From positions 1-64,000 of the forward strand of contig JBBSLP010000015.1 of assembly GCA_038255145.1 (NCBI GenBank): a DNA stretch of 64,000 nucleotides, written 5' to 3'. The notes beneath the pieces were generated by a model. That model did no database searches. It was not told the DNA's origin and saw nothing but the letters and a program-made list of their open reading frames with translations. This DNA comes from WHTX01 sp038255145. GTDB lineage: Bacteria; Actinomycetota; Acidimicrobiia; Acidimicrobiales; CAIXPF01. Below are positions 50,082 to 58,199 of the stretch, one piece after another (within the stretch, counting starts at the first letter, position 1; each line of letters starts with the position of its first letter). A program made the position numbers and the translations under genes.

Positions 50082-52120
50082 CGTCATCGCCGGCCGGTGA
50101 CGCCGTCGACGGCCTGATCTCCTTCGTGGGGGCGGGGCCGGGGGCAGCCGACCTCATCACCCTGCGGGGGGCCAACCGCCTGGCCCGGGCCGACGTGGTC
50201 ATCTGGGCCGCCTCCCTGGTGCCCGAGGCCGTGCTCGAGCACTGCCGGGCCGGCGTCGAGCTCCATGACTCCAAGGCCATGACCCTCGACGACGTCACCG
50301 CCGTCTACGCCGCCCACCCCGCTGCCGCCATCGTGCGACTGCACTCCGGCGACCCCGCCGTCTACAGCGCCATCGGCGAGCAGATGGCGTGGTGCGTGGC
50401 CCACGACCGGGCCTTCGAGGTCGTGCCCGGGGTCAGCTCCCTGGCCGCGGCGGCGGCTGCGGCCCGGTGCGAGCTCACCGTGCCTGCGGTGGCCCAGAGC
50501 GTGGTCATGACCCGCGTGGCCGACCGCACGGCGGCGTCGATGGCTCCCGGTGAGGACCTGGCCGCCCTGGCCCGGCCCGGGGTGACCATGGCCGTCTTCC
50601 TGTCCGCGGCCCGCCCCGAGGCCCTCCAAGCCGAGCTCCTGGCCCCGGCCTCGTCCTACGGCCCTGACACCCCGGCCGTCATCGCCTGGAAGGCGTCGTG
50701 GCCCGAGGAGCGGCTGGTGCGCACCACCGTGGGTCAGCTGGCCACCGAGCTGCGCACGTTGGGGGCTCGGGCCACGGTGTTGGTGCTGGTGGGCGAGGCC
50801 CTCGACCCCGGATCCGCCCGGGCCGCCAGCCGGGTGTACTCGGCCGACTTCGGCCACGCCCACCGCTCGGCCGCGGCGCCGGCGGTCGGGCCACCGAGAG
50901 CTGCGGAGCCGACCCGTGTGGCTGAGCCGCTGAGCGTCGTCGGCATCGTCGGCGGCGAGTGCTTCGGGGCTGCCGCCCGCACCGCCATCGCCGGGGCCGA
51001 CGTGGTCGTGGGCTCGGCCCGCCACCTGGCCGACGTGGACCCCCCGGCCCACGCCGGGCGCGTCGACCTGCGGGGCCCCCTCGGCCCCATCCTCGACCAG
51101 ATCGCCGGGCACCTCGACGCCGGTCGGGCCGTGTGCCTGCTGTCGTCGGGCGATCCGGGCTTCTTCGGCATCGTGCGCCTGTTGGGGGTGCGCTTCGGCG
51201 TGGGCCGCTTCGCCGTGCACCCGGCGCCGTCGTCGGTGTCCCTGGCCTTCGCCCGGGTGGGCCTGTCGTGGGAGGACGCCGCCGTGGTGTCGGCCCACGG
51301 CCGTTCCCTGGCCGATGCCGTGGCCGCCGCCGTGGGGCCGCCCAAGGTGGCCGTGCTCACCTCGCCCGACAACCCGCCCCAACGGGTGGGGGCGGCCCTG
51401 CTCGAGGCCGGTTGCGGACCCCGCCGGGTGGCCGTGGTCAGCCGCATCGGCGAGCCCGGTGAGTCGTGCACCCAGACCGACCTGGTGGGCCTGGCCGCCG
51501 GCACCTTCGACCCGTTGTCGGTGGTCGTGCTCGAGGTGCCCGAGGGCCGGGACGCCGGGCCCGGCTTGGCCTGGGGCCTGCCCGAGGACGCCTTCGCCCA
51601 TCGCGCCGGCATGATCACCAAGGCCGAGGCCCGGGCCGTGGCCCTGGGCAAGCTGGCCCTGCCCGCGACGGGGGTGTTGTGGGACCTGGGGGCGGGAAGC
51701 GGGTCGGTGGCCATCGAGTGCGCCCGCCTGCGCCCTGGCCTGGCGGTGGTGGCCGTCGAGCGGGTGGCGGCCGACGCCGAACGGATCGTGGCCAACGCCG
51801 CGGCCCACGGCGTCGAGGTCGAGGTGGTGGTGGGCGCCGCCCCCGACGCCCTGGCTGGCCTGCCCGACCCCGACCGGGTGTTCGTGGGCGGGGGTGGCCT
51901 GGCCGTGCTCGACGCCGCGTTGGCCCGCCTGCGGCCCGGCGGGGTGGTGGTGGCCAACTACGCCCTGGTCGACCGGGCCGCGGCGGCGTGGGAACGACTG
52001 GGCAACCTGGTCCAGGTCAGCGTGGCCCGGGGCGTGCCCGTGGCCTCGGTCGGCGTCCGCCTCGAGGCCGAGAACCCGATCTTCGTGTGCTGGGGCCCCG
52101 AGCCGATCCCCGCCGGGTGA
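50078..52120 (+). CDS. Three-domain corrin methyltransferase: CobM + CbiE + CbiT (CobL) fusion
   Basis: 680 residues. Domain 1 (about 1-260) is precorrin-4 C11-methyltransferase CobM/CbiF: ISFVGAGPGAADLITLRGANRL and VRLHSGDPAVYSAIGEQM. Domain 2 (about 285-480) is CbiE, the C5 methylase half of CobL: GPLGPILDQIAGHLDAGRAVCLLSSGDPGFFGI. Domain 3 (about 495-680) is CbiT, the C15 methylase/decarboxylase: AVALGKLALPATGVLWDLGAGSGSVAIE. Linkers are Ala/Pro-rich. It carries out three methylations plus one decarboxylation on one chain. It overlaps the genes on both sides. Confidence 0.93.
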   Translation: MTSSPAGDAVDGLISFVGAGPGAADLITLRGANRLARADVVIWAASLVPEAVLEHCRAGVELHDSKAMTLDDVTAVYAAHPAAAIVRLHSGDPAVYSAIGEQMAWCVAHDRAFEVVPGVSSLAAAAAAARCELTVPAVAQSVVMTRVADRTAASMAPGEDLAALARPGVTMAVFLSAARPEALQAELLAPASSYGPDTPAVIAWKASWPEERLVRTTVGQLATELRTLGARATVLVLVGEALDPGSARAASRVYSADFGHAHRSAAAPAVGPPRAAEPTRVAEPLSVVGIVGGECFGAAARTAIAGADVVVGSARHLADVDPPAHAGRVDLRGPLGPILDQIAGHLDAGRAVCLLSSGDPGFFGIVRLLGVRFGVGRFAVHPAPSSVSLAFARVGLSWEDAAVVSAHGRSLADAVAAAVGPPKVAVLTSPDNPPQRVGAALLEAGCGPRRVAVVSRIGEPGESCTQTDLVGLAAGTFDPLSVVVLEVPEGRDAGPGLAWGLPEDAFAHRAGMITKAEARAVALGKLALPATGVLWDLGAGSGSVAIECARLRPGLAVVAVERVAADAERIVANAAAHGVEVEVVVGAAPDALAGLPDPDRVFVGGGGLAVLDAALARLRPGGVVVANYALVDRAAAAWERLGNLVQVSVARGVPVASVGVRLEAENPIFVCWGPEPIPAG

Positions 52121-52521
52121 CGGGGTCGGGCGGCATCGTCGTCGGGGTCGGCCTGTCCACCCGGGCCACGTCCGATGAGGTGGGGGTGCTGGTGGCCGCG
52201 GCGCTGGCCGAAGGAGGTGTCGACCGGGCCGAGGTGCGGTGCCTGGCCACCATCGACCACCATCAGCAGGATCCCCGCCTGACCGCCCTGGGCTGGTCGG
52301 TCGACGGGTGGGGTGCGGACGAACTGGCCGTCGTGGCCACCGCGTCACCCAGCGAGCGGGCTCGTCTCGAGGTGGGCGCGGCCAGCGTGGCCGAGGCGGC
52401 GGCCCGGTTGTCGGCCGGTCCCGGTGCTCGGCTCGCGGTGCCCAAGCGGCGCTCGGCGCACGCCACCGTGGCCATCGCCGTCGGCGACGGATGGCCCCGG
52501 TCCCCGAGCGATCGCTACTGA
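52117..52521 (+). CDS. CbiG C-terminal domain / CobE-like protein
   Basis: A 134-residue protein matching the CbiG C-terminal (CobE) domain: IVVGVGLSTRATSDEVGVLVAAALAEGG, VRCLATIDHHQQDPRLTALGW and GARLAVPKRRSAHATVAIAVGDG. The N-terminal lactone-opening part of CbiG is absent here. The GTG at 52117 overlaps the upstream stop by 3 nt. It is the last gene of the cobO operon. CobE is thought to assist ring-contraction steps, but its role is not fully established. Confidence 0.88.
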   Translation: MTGSGGIVVGVGLSTRATSDEVGVLVAAALAEGGVDRAEVRCLATIDHHQQDPRLTALGWSVDGWGADELAVVATASPSERARLEVGAASVAEAAARLSAGPGARLAVPKRRSAHATVAIAVGDGWPRSPSDRY

Positions 52522-52602
52522 GCGCGTTCGGAAGAGCGGGTCTGGTGGCAGCCTGGCACCGCGGCTGCGCGTCCTCGGATCGGCGTCCTGATCCTCCTCC
52601 TG

Positions 52603-53989
52603 GTGTCCGTGCTCTGCGCCGCGGGCGGGTCGATCGTGGGTTCGGCGGCCTCGCCACCACCAGCGGGGGCCCAGCCCCAGGAGCACGAGAGCAGCGACCC
52701 GCCCTGGCCGGGGCCCTTCACCGGTTCGGCCCCCTGCAGGGGCACGCAGATCGAGATGGGGCGGCGCACGCCACCCCACACCTGGGTGCCTCGGGAGCGG
52801 TCCCCCTGGCCCACCGGGCCACGGTGGCACCGCCCTGCAGCGCGGTCACGCCCCGGGCCCTCGATCTGGGCACCGTCCGCACGGGGAGCCGCTCCGCCGC
52901 CCGGCCCGTGTACGGCCACCCTCGACCTGCCTGACCACGTGGGCGACGACGTGCCCGTCACCCCGGCCCGGCTGCACGACACCCGGCTGGGCGGTGCCCC
53001 GCCCGTGCCCGCCGGTGGGGTGGTCGACGTGGCCGTGGCCCGGCGGGCCGGCGTCCCCCTCCACGGCGTCGCCGCGGCGTCGCTGAACGTGACCGTGGTC
53101 GACGCGACGGGGCCTGGGTTCCTCACCGTGCACCCCACCGGCGGCGGCGTGCCCCTGGCCTCCAACCTGAACTACGACGTGGGGCAGACCTCGGCCAACC
53201 ACGTGATCGGCGCCGTGGGGCCCGACGGGCGGGTGTCGGTCCTCGTCGCCACCTCGGCGGCCCACGTGATCGTCGACATCGACGGCTGGATCAGCGCCGA
53301 CCCCGCCGTCACCGGCCTCCGGGTCGGGCCCATCGAGGGCGGCCCCCAGCGGCTCGACGACTCCCGCCGCGGTGGCCGTGCTCAACATCACCGCCACCGA
53401 ACCGAGCGCAGCGACCTACGTGTCGGCCTACGAGCCGGGTCGACGCCAGCCGTTCGTGTCCAGCCTCAACGTCGGCGCCGGTGAGACCCGGGCCAACCTG
53501 GTGTTCGCCCCGGCGTCACCGGGAGGCGTGGCGCGGCTGTTCAACCCCGCCGGTTCGGTCCACCTCGTCGTCGATCTGGTCGCTGTCCTGCGCCCCCCGG
53601 ACGACCCCTACGCCAGCGCAGGCAGGATCTACCCGGTCACCCCGGCCCGCCTGCTGGACACGCGCACCGGCGCGGCCCTACCCGTGCGTCCCGGTGACCT
53701 GTCCCGACGCGTCGACGCATCGGCCGTGGGTGCCACCTACGGCGTCGACAGCTGGGGGGCCTTCGTCAACCTGACAGCCACCGAGGCCACCGATCCGACC
53801 TACCTGGTGATCGACCCCGACTACTGGGGCCGTGCCGGTCAGGGGGCGCTGTCACCCATCTCGACCCTGAACCTGGGACCGCGCCAGACCGTGCCCAACC
53901 TGGGGCTGGCCTGGCGGTCGGGCCTGGTGCTCAACGGGGCCGGCTCGGTCCACGCCATCGTCGACCTGCAGGCTCTCGTGGCCCGGTGA
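52603..53989 (+). pseudogene. Secreted surface-repeat protein, interrupted by an internal deletion
   Basis: The first frame (to 53484) has a signal-like hydrophobic segment and one surface repeat: VTPARLHDTRLGG ... GVPLASNLNYDVGQTSANHVIGAVG ... AHVIVDIDGWISADP. At 53366-53372 it changes frame: the family strand RLDDSR is followed at once by AAVAVLNITATEPSAATYV in the next frame, which then runs to 53989 with a further repeat (VTPARLLDTRTGA...). About 30 expected residues are missing between them, so a deletion of a non-multiple of three is likely. The hydrophobic segment also begins before any usual start codon. Its product would be cell-surface. Confidence 0.7.
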
Positions 53990-54019
53990 GGGTCGCGGGC
54001 CGCCGGTCGGCTCGTCTGC

Positions 54020-55228
54020 TCAGCGGCGGGCCGCCGGACCGGCCCACTGGGCGTCCCATGCATCGGTCACCACCTCGCCCAGCCGCTGGGCGGCCAGGTG
54101 GAGCTCGTCGGGGGAGGCGGTGGCGTAGCTGAGGCGCACGGATCCGGGTCGGGGCGTGTCCACGGCGAAGGCGGCGCCGGGGACGTAGGCCACGCCGGCG
54201 TCGAGGGCCCGGGGGAGCAGGGCGGCGGAGTCGACCCCGGGCAGGTCGATCCACAGGAACATGCCCCCACCGGGCCGGACGACGTCGAGCTCGGGGCCGA
54301 ACACGGTGCCCAGGGCATCGAGCAGGGCGTCACGGCGGACCCGGTACAGCGAGCGCACCCGGTCCAGGTGGGGGGCCAGCCAGCCGTCCTGGGCAGCCAG
54401 GGCGGTGACCACCCCCTGGCTGAGGGTGCTGGTGTGCAGGTCGGTGGTCTGCTTGGCCCGCTCGACGGCGCCCAACAGCCACGCCGGGCCCGTCATCCAC
54501 CCCAGTCGCAGCCCGGGGGCGATGGTCTTCGACGTCGACCGCAGCCGCACCACCAGCTCGCTCCCCACCCCGATGGCCTCGGCGGGCGGCCCCTCGAACC
54601 ACAGCTCACGGTAGGGGTCGTCCTCGACGACGATGAAGCCGTAGCGCTCGGCCAACTCGACGAGGTGGGCCCGCCTCGCCGGTGTCATGGTGGCCGTGGT
54701 CGGGTTGGCGAAGTTGACCACCACGTAGACCAGCTTGGTCCGCAACCCCCCGGCGAGCAGGGCGGCCAGGTCGTCGGTGCACAGGCCTTCGTGGTTAGTG
54801 GCCACGGCCACGAGCCGGGCCTCGGCACCCCGCAACACCTGCAGGGCGCCCAGGTAGTCGGGATCGCTGACCACCACGGCGTCGCCGGGGTCGACCAGGC
54901 AACGGGCCAGCAGGTCCAGGCCCTGCTGCGACCCGGTGGTGATGACCACGCCGTCGGCGTCGGTGGCCACGTCGCTCCATCCGGCCAGGGCGGCCCGGCA
55001 ACCGGCTTCCCCCCGGGTGGCGCCGTACTGCAGGCTGCCGGCGTCGAGCGCGGTGGACGTGGCCCGGCGCACGGCGTCGGTGGGGAAGGCCTCGGGGCAG
55101 GGCAGGCCCCCGGCCAGGGAGATCACGTCGCCCCTGGCGGCCAGCTCCAGCAGGTCGCGGATGGTGGAGGAGGTGGCTGTGGCCGCCCGACGGGACAGCA
55201 GGGCGGCGCCGGCGAGGGTGGCGGTCAT
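54020..55228 (-). CDS. PLP-dependent aminotransferase (class I/II, 2-aminoadipate or valine-pyruvate type)
   Basis: 402 residues. Fold-type I enzyme: ISLAGGLPCPEAFPTDAVRRA, GSLQYGATRGEAGCRAALAGW, ITTGSQQGLDLLARCLVDPGD, the PLP lysine in LRSTSKTIAPGLRLGWM (Ser-x-Ser-Lys) and the C-terminal Arg near GSVRLSYATASPDEL. This resembles LysN/AAT-I aminotransferases in the MocR-linked group. The substrate is unknown. It is divergent from a MocR regulator whose likely operator overlaps its promoter region. The ATG at 55228 is chosen; an in-frame ATG 24 bp upstream would fall in the operator. Confidence 0.88.
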   Translation of the reverse strand: MTATLAGAALLSRRAATATSSTIRDLLELAARGDVISLAGGLPCPEAFPTDAVRRATSTALDAGSLQYGATRGEAGCRAALAGWSDVATDADGVVITTGSQQGLDLLARCLVDPGDAVVVSDPDYLGALQVLRGAEARLVAVATNHEGLCTDDLAALLAGGLRTKLVYVVVNFANPTTATMTPARRAHLVELAERYGFIVVEDDPYRELWFEGPPAEAIGVGSELVVRLRSTSKTIAPGLRLGWMTGPAWLLGAVERAKQTTDLHTSTLSQGVVTALAAQDGWLAPHLDRVRSLYRVRRDALLDALGTVFGPELDVVRPGGGMFLWIDLPGVDSAALLPRALDAGVAYVPGAAFAVDTPRPGSVRLSYATASPDELHLAAQRLGEVVTDAWDAQWAGPAARR

Positions 55229-55245
55229 GGTGTTGACGGTACGGT

Positions 55246-55274
55246 CAATGGTCATGCCGGTCACTGACCAATTG
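55246..55274. promoter_or_regulatory. Candidate MocR/GntR operator
   Basis: The near-palindrome CAATGGTCA - 10 bp - TGACCAATTG lies between the divergent aminotransferase and regulator genes, with an extra GGTCA at 55243-55247. The dyad and the GGTCA direct repeats match the mixed inverted/direct repeats bound by MocR regulators. Confidence 0.6.
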
Positions 55275-55300
55275 GTCGTCAACGCTGGAAGGACCTGGCC

Positions 55301-56674
55301 GTGACCGCCGAAGAGCTGGCCGTGCTGCTCGGGGACTGGTCGGGTCGGGGGTCGGGCGGGGTGACCCAGCGCCTGGCTGTGGCCCTCGTGCACCTGGTCG
55401 AGGGCGGGGTGCTCCACGACGGCGAGCGCATCCCCGCCGAACGGGACCTGGCCGCGGCCCTGGCGGTCAGTCGGCCCACGGTGCGGGCCGCGGTGGCCCG
55501 GTTGCGGGCCCAGGGCCTGGCCGACGCCCGCCAGGGCAGCGGCACCTGGGTGCGCTCGGCCCTGCCCTCGGGCCATGACCCCCGCCTGGCCGACGCCGCC
55601 CTCAGCGGGTCGGGCATCAACCTGGCCGCCTCGGTGCCCGCCGATGCCGGCGACCTGCCCGACCTGGTCATCGACCTGGCCGACCTGCTGGCGACCGACC
55701 CCGCCCACGGCTACGCCCCCCGGGGCCTGGCCGAGCTGCGGGCGGCCATCGCCCGCCGGCCCGGGGCCCGTCCCGGCGGTGCCGACACCGTGCTCGTCAC
55801 CGGGGGTGGGCACGCCGGGTTGGTCGAAGCCCTGGGGCTGCTGGCCCAGCCCGGCGACCTCGTCCTTACGGACGTCCATACGTACCCAGGGGTGTTGGAC
55901 ATCGCCGACCACCTGCGGGTGCGGCTGCTGGCGGTTGCTGGGGATGGCGACGGCACCGACCCCGCCGCGCTCGACCGACTGCTGCGACGGGAGCAGGTCG
56001 CCGCGGTGTTCCTCCAGCCCGGCATCGTCAACCCCACCGGTCGCCGCACGGCTCCCGGGCGCCTGGCCGAGCTCGCGGCCGTGCTCGACCGCGCCGGCAC
56101 CGCCGTGGTCGAGGACGCCGTGCTCGCCGACCTGGACTTCGCCGGCCGGGCCGGCTCGCTGGCCCGGGCCTGTCGTCGGGCCCCCGTCGTCACCGTGGAG
56201 TCGCTGAGCAAGTCGGCCTGGGGTGGCCTGCGGGTGGGCTGGCTGCGGGCCGAACCGGCACTGATCGACCGGTTGGCCCAGGACCGCTCGGCTGCCGACC
56301 TGGGCCTGTCCGTGGCCGCCCAGCGGGTGGCCCTGCACGTCCTCGCCGGCCTCGACGACGTCGTCGCCGGGCGACGGGCCCGGCTGGAGGGCCGGGCCGC
56401 CTACCTGCGCGATGCCCTGCTGGGCGGCGGGCTCGAGGGCTGGTCGGCCGACGTGCCCGACGGTGGGCTCAGCCTGTGGGTGCGGCTGCCCGTGGGCGAC
56501 AGCCGCCCCTTCACCTCGGCCGCGGCCCGCCACGGGGTCGACGTCCTCCCCGGGGCCATGACCACCCCGGGCCGGGGCGACGACCCCCACCTGCGCCTGT
56601 GCTTCGACCGGCCCCTGTCCCAACTCGACGTGGCCGTGCAGCGCCTGGCCCGGGCCTGGGCCGAGCGCCCCTGA
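55301..56674 (+). CDS. MocR-family GntR/aminotransferase transcription regulator
   Basis: 457 residues. The winged helix-turn-helix (GVTQRLAVALVHLVEGGVLHDGERIPAERDLAAALAVSRPTVRAAVARLRAQG) covers residues about 15-80. A class I aminotransferase-like domain follows with VLVTGGGHAGLVEALGLL, the Asn/Pro motif (IVNPTGR) and the PLP-binding Lys in VESLSKSAWGGLRVGW. It probably senses PLP or an amino acid and controls the divergent aminotransferase gene and itself. The GTG start at 55301 has GGAAGG upstream. Confidence 0.93.
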   Translation: MTAEELAVLLGDWSGRGSGGVTQRLAVALVHLVEGGVLHDGERIPAERDLAAALAVSRPTVRAAVARLRAQGLADARQGSGTWVRSALPSGHDPRLADAALSGSGINLAASVPADAGDLPDLVIDLADLLATDPAHGYAPRGLAELRAAIARRPGARPGGADTVLVTGGGHAGLVEALGLLAQPGDLVLTDVHTYPGVLDIADHLRVRLLAVAGDGDGTDPAALDRLLRREQVAAVFLQPGIVNPTGRRTAPGRLAELAAVLDRAGTAVVEDAVLADLDFAGRAGSLARACRRAPVVTVESLSKSAWGGLRVGWLRAEPALIDRLAQDRSAADLGLSVAAQRVALHVLAGLDDVVAGRRARLEGRAAYLRDALLGGGLEGWSADVPDGGLSLWVRLPVGDSRPFTSAAARHGVDVLPGAMTTPGRGDDPHLRLCFDRPLSQLDVAVQRLARAWAERP

Positions 56675-56677
56675 CGG

Positions 56678-56932
56678 TCAGGCCGCGGGGCAGGTGACCC
56701 GGGCCGAAGACATGAAGCCGCAGAACTCGGCCCGTGACACCACCCAGGTGCCGTCCACCTGGGAGATCTTGCCGGGCAGGTCCTGGTACTGGGAGTTGGT
56801 GCCGAAGAACACGTCGTAGGCTGTGGCCGCCTCGGTGGTGGCGCTGGCGTCGTCGCTGCCGCAGGCGGTCAGCGCCAGGCCCAGGGCCAGGGCGGCGCCG
56901 AGCAGTCGGACGGTCAGGGGTCGGGCGGTCAT
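56678..56932 (-). CDS. Small lipoprotein of unknown function
   Basis: 84 residues with signal peptide LLGAALALGLALTACGSDD (lipobox LTAC). The short mature part ends with two Cys (CGFMSSARVTCPAA) that may form a disulfide. The ATG start has GGAGACC upstream. The gene lies 36 bp after the hemin-binding protein gene on the same strand and may belong to the same operon. The family is not recognised. Confidence 0.7.
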   Translation of the reverse strand: MTARPLTVRLLGAALALGLALTACGSDDASATTEAATAYDVFFGTNSQYQDLPGKISQVDGTWVVSRAEFCGFMSSARVTCPAA

Positions 56933-56968
56933 CTCGGGCAGGTCTCCATCGTGTTCGACCCCGGGGGG

Positions 56969-57985
56969 TCAGTTCTTCTTGTAGAGGTCGGCCACCAGCT
57001 GGGCCAACAGATCGCCGGTGCGGGGGCCGAAGCCGAGCAGGTACTGGTCCTCGTAGGCCAGGACCCGTCGTGACGCCGCCGCTGGCGTCTGGGACAGCGC
57101 GGGCATGGCGAACAGGCCGTCGACGCCGCCGACGGACTCGAGGCCGGTGGTGGTGGCGATGATCACGTCGGGGGCCTCGCGGATGAAGGCCTCGGCGCTG
57201 ATGGGCTGGATGTCGTTCACGCCCAGCAGCTCACCCACGTCGGTGACGCCGGCGGCCTCGAGGATGACGTGCATGCCGCTGCCGGGCCCGAAGACCTGCT
57301 GCACCCGCTCGCCCCGCAGGTACAGGGCGGCCACCTTGAGCGGCGGCGCCGGGTTCGGCACCGTGGCCAGGGCGGCGTCGATGCGCTCGTCGGTCTCGCG
57401 GGCCAGGGCCTCGCCCCGGCCGGGCACGCCCAGGGCCTGGGCCACGGCGCGGATCTTGTCGCCGGGGCCGTGGAGCTCGTCGGGGGCGTCGATCATGACC
57501 ACGGGCACGTGGGCGGCGAGCTGGTCGAGCACGTCGGTGGGCTGGGCCGTGGACGTGGCCAGGACGATGGTGGGGGAGAAGGCGAGGATGGGTTCGGTCA
57601 GCAACGAGCGCTGGTAGCCGATCTCGGGCAGGGCCGCGGCCTCGGGCGGGTAGGTGGCCGACAGGTCGGTGGCCACGACCTCGTCCCCCAGGCCCAGGGC
57701 GAACACGGCCTCGGCCAGGTCACCGTCCACGGGGATGATGCGGTCGACCGAGGTGACGGTGAGCTGCTTGCCGCTGGCGTCGGTGAAGGTCACCGGCAGC
57801 ACGGGGGCGGCCTCGGGGGCGGGCAGGGTGGTGGTTGGCGCGGCCGCGGCGGCCACGGTGGTGGCCGTCGCCGCGGCGTCGCTGGTCCCCGACGATCCGC
57901 CGCCGCACGCGGCGGCTGCCACCGCGACCAGGGCAGGGGCCAGGGCGGCACGAGTTCGACGGGCCGTGCTGTCAGTGTGCCGCAT
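56969..57985 (-). CDS. Hemin ABC transporter substrate-binding lipoprotein (HmuT-like)
   Basis: 338 residues. Lipobox AVAAAACGGG, then an Ala/Thr spacer and a two-lobed periplasmic helical-hinge fold: IIPVDGDLAEAVFALGLGDEVVATDLSATYPPEA, LLTEPILAFSPTIVLATS, VMIDAPDELHGPGDKIRAVAQALGVP and a C-terminal VLAYEDQYLLGFGPRTGDLLAQL. These match HmuT-like heme-binding proteins. Permease and ATPase genes are not adjacent, so partners must be elsewhere. The ATG at 57985 is chosen (MRHTDSTARR); an in-frame GTG at 58003 would start inside a palindrome. Confidence 0.88.
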   Translation of the reverse strand: MRHTDSTARRTRAALAPALVAVAAAACGGGSSGTSDAAATATTVAAAAAPTTTLPAPEAAPVLPVTFTDASGKQLTVTSVDRIIPVDGDLAEAVFALGLGDEVVATDLSATYPPEAAALPEIGYQRSLLTEPILAFSPTIVLATSTAQPTDVLDQLAAHVPVVMIDAPDELHGPGDKIRAVAQALGVPGRGEALARETDERIDAALATVPNPAPPLKVAALYLRGERVQQVFGPGSGMHVILEAAGVTDVGELLGVNDIQPISAEAFIREAPDVIIATTTGLESVGGVDGLFAMPALSQTPAAASRRVLAYEDQYLLGFGPRTGDLLAQLVADLYKKN

Positions 57986-57991
57986 AGTTAT

Positions 57992-58008
57992 AAGTAGGTA
58001 CACCTATC
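57992..58008. promoter_or_regulatory. Palindrome TAGGTGTACCTA before the hemin-binding protein gene
   Basis: On the minus strand TAGGT-GT-ACCTA (perfect arms, 2-bp centre) is followed by CTTATAACT just before the ATG. It is plausible as an iron- or heme-responsive operator overlapping the promoter. The arm spacing is shorter than the IdeR/DtxR consensus, so the regulator is unknown. Confidence 0.4.
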
Positions 58009-58059
58009 AGATGGAGCGAAGCAAGACGGAGGCCTGAGCGGGAGATGGCCAACCAACGC

Positions 58060-58093
58060 CGTTCGGGCGAATCGACGTCGAATCTCCCGAACG
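58060..58093. repeat. Dispersed motif copy 3 inside a 34-bp palindrome
   Basis: CGTTCGGG and CCCGAACG flank a copy of the 19-bp motif (58066-58084, minus orientation, exact). It lies in the divergent intergenic region between the hemin-binding protein and the SpoIIE phosphatase genes. Confidence 0.7.
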
Positions 58094-58160
58094 ATCGTGC
58101 TGGTCAGAGCGATCTCGGGGTTGGTCAGGGCCGCATCGGCGCGCTACGGCGACCATCCGG

Positions 58161-58166
58161 TAGCCT
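58161..58166 (+). promoter_or_regulatory. -10-like box (TAGCCT) upstream of the phosphatase gene
   Basis: It lies 33 nt before the GTG at 58200, so this gene would have a short leader, which includes GGAG. Confidence 0.35.
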
Positions 58167-58199
58167 TCGGCTTCGCCTCGTCGATGGAGCGGGTGGCCG

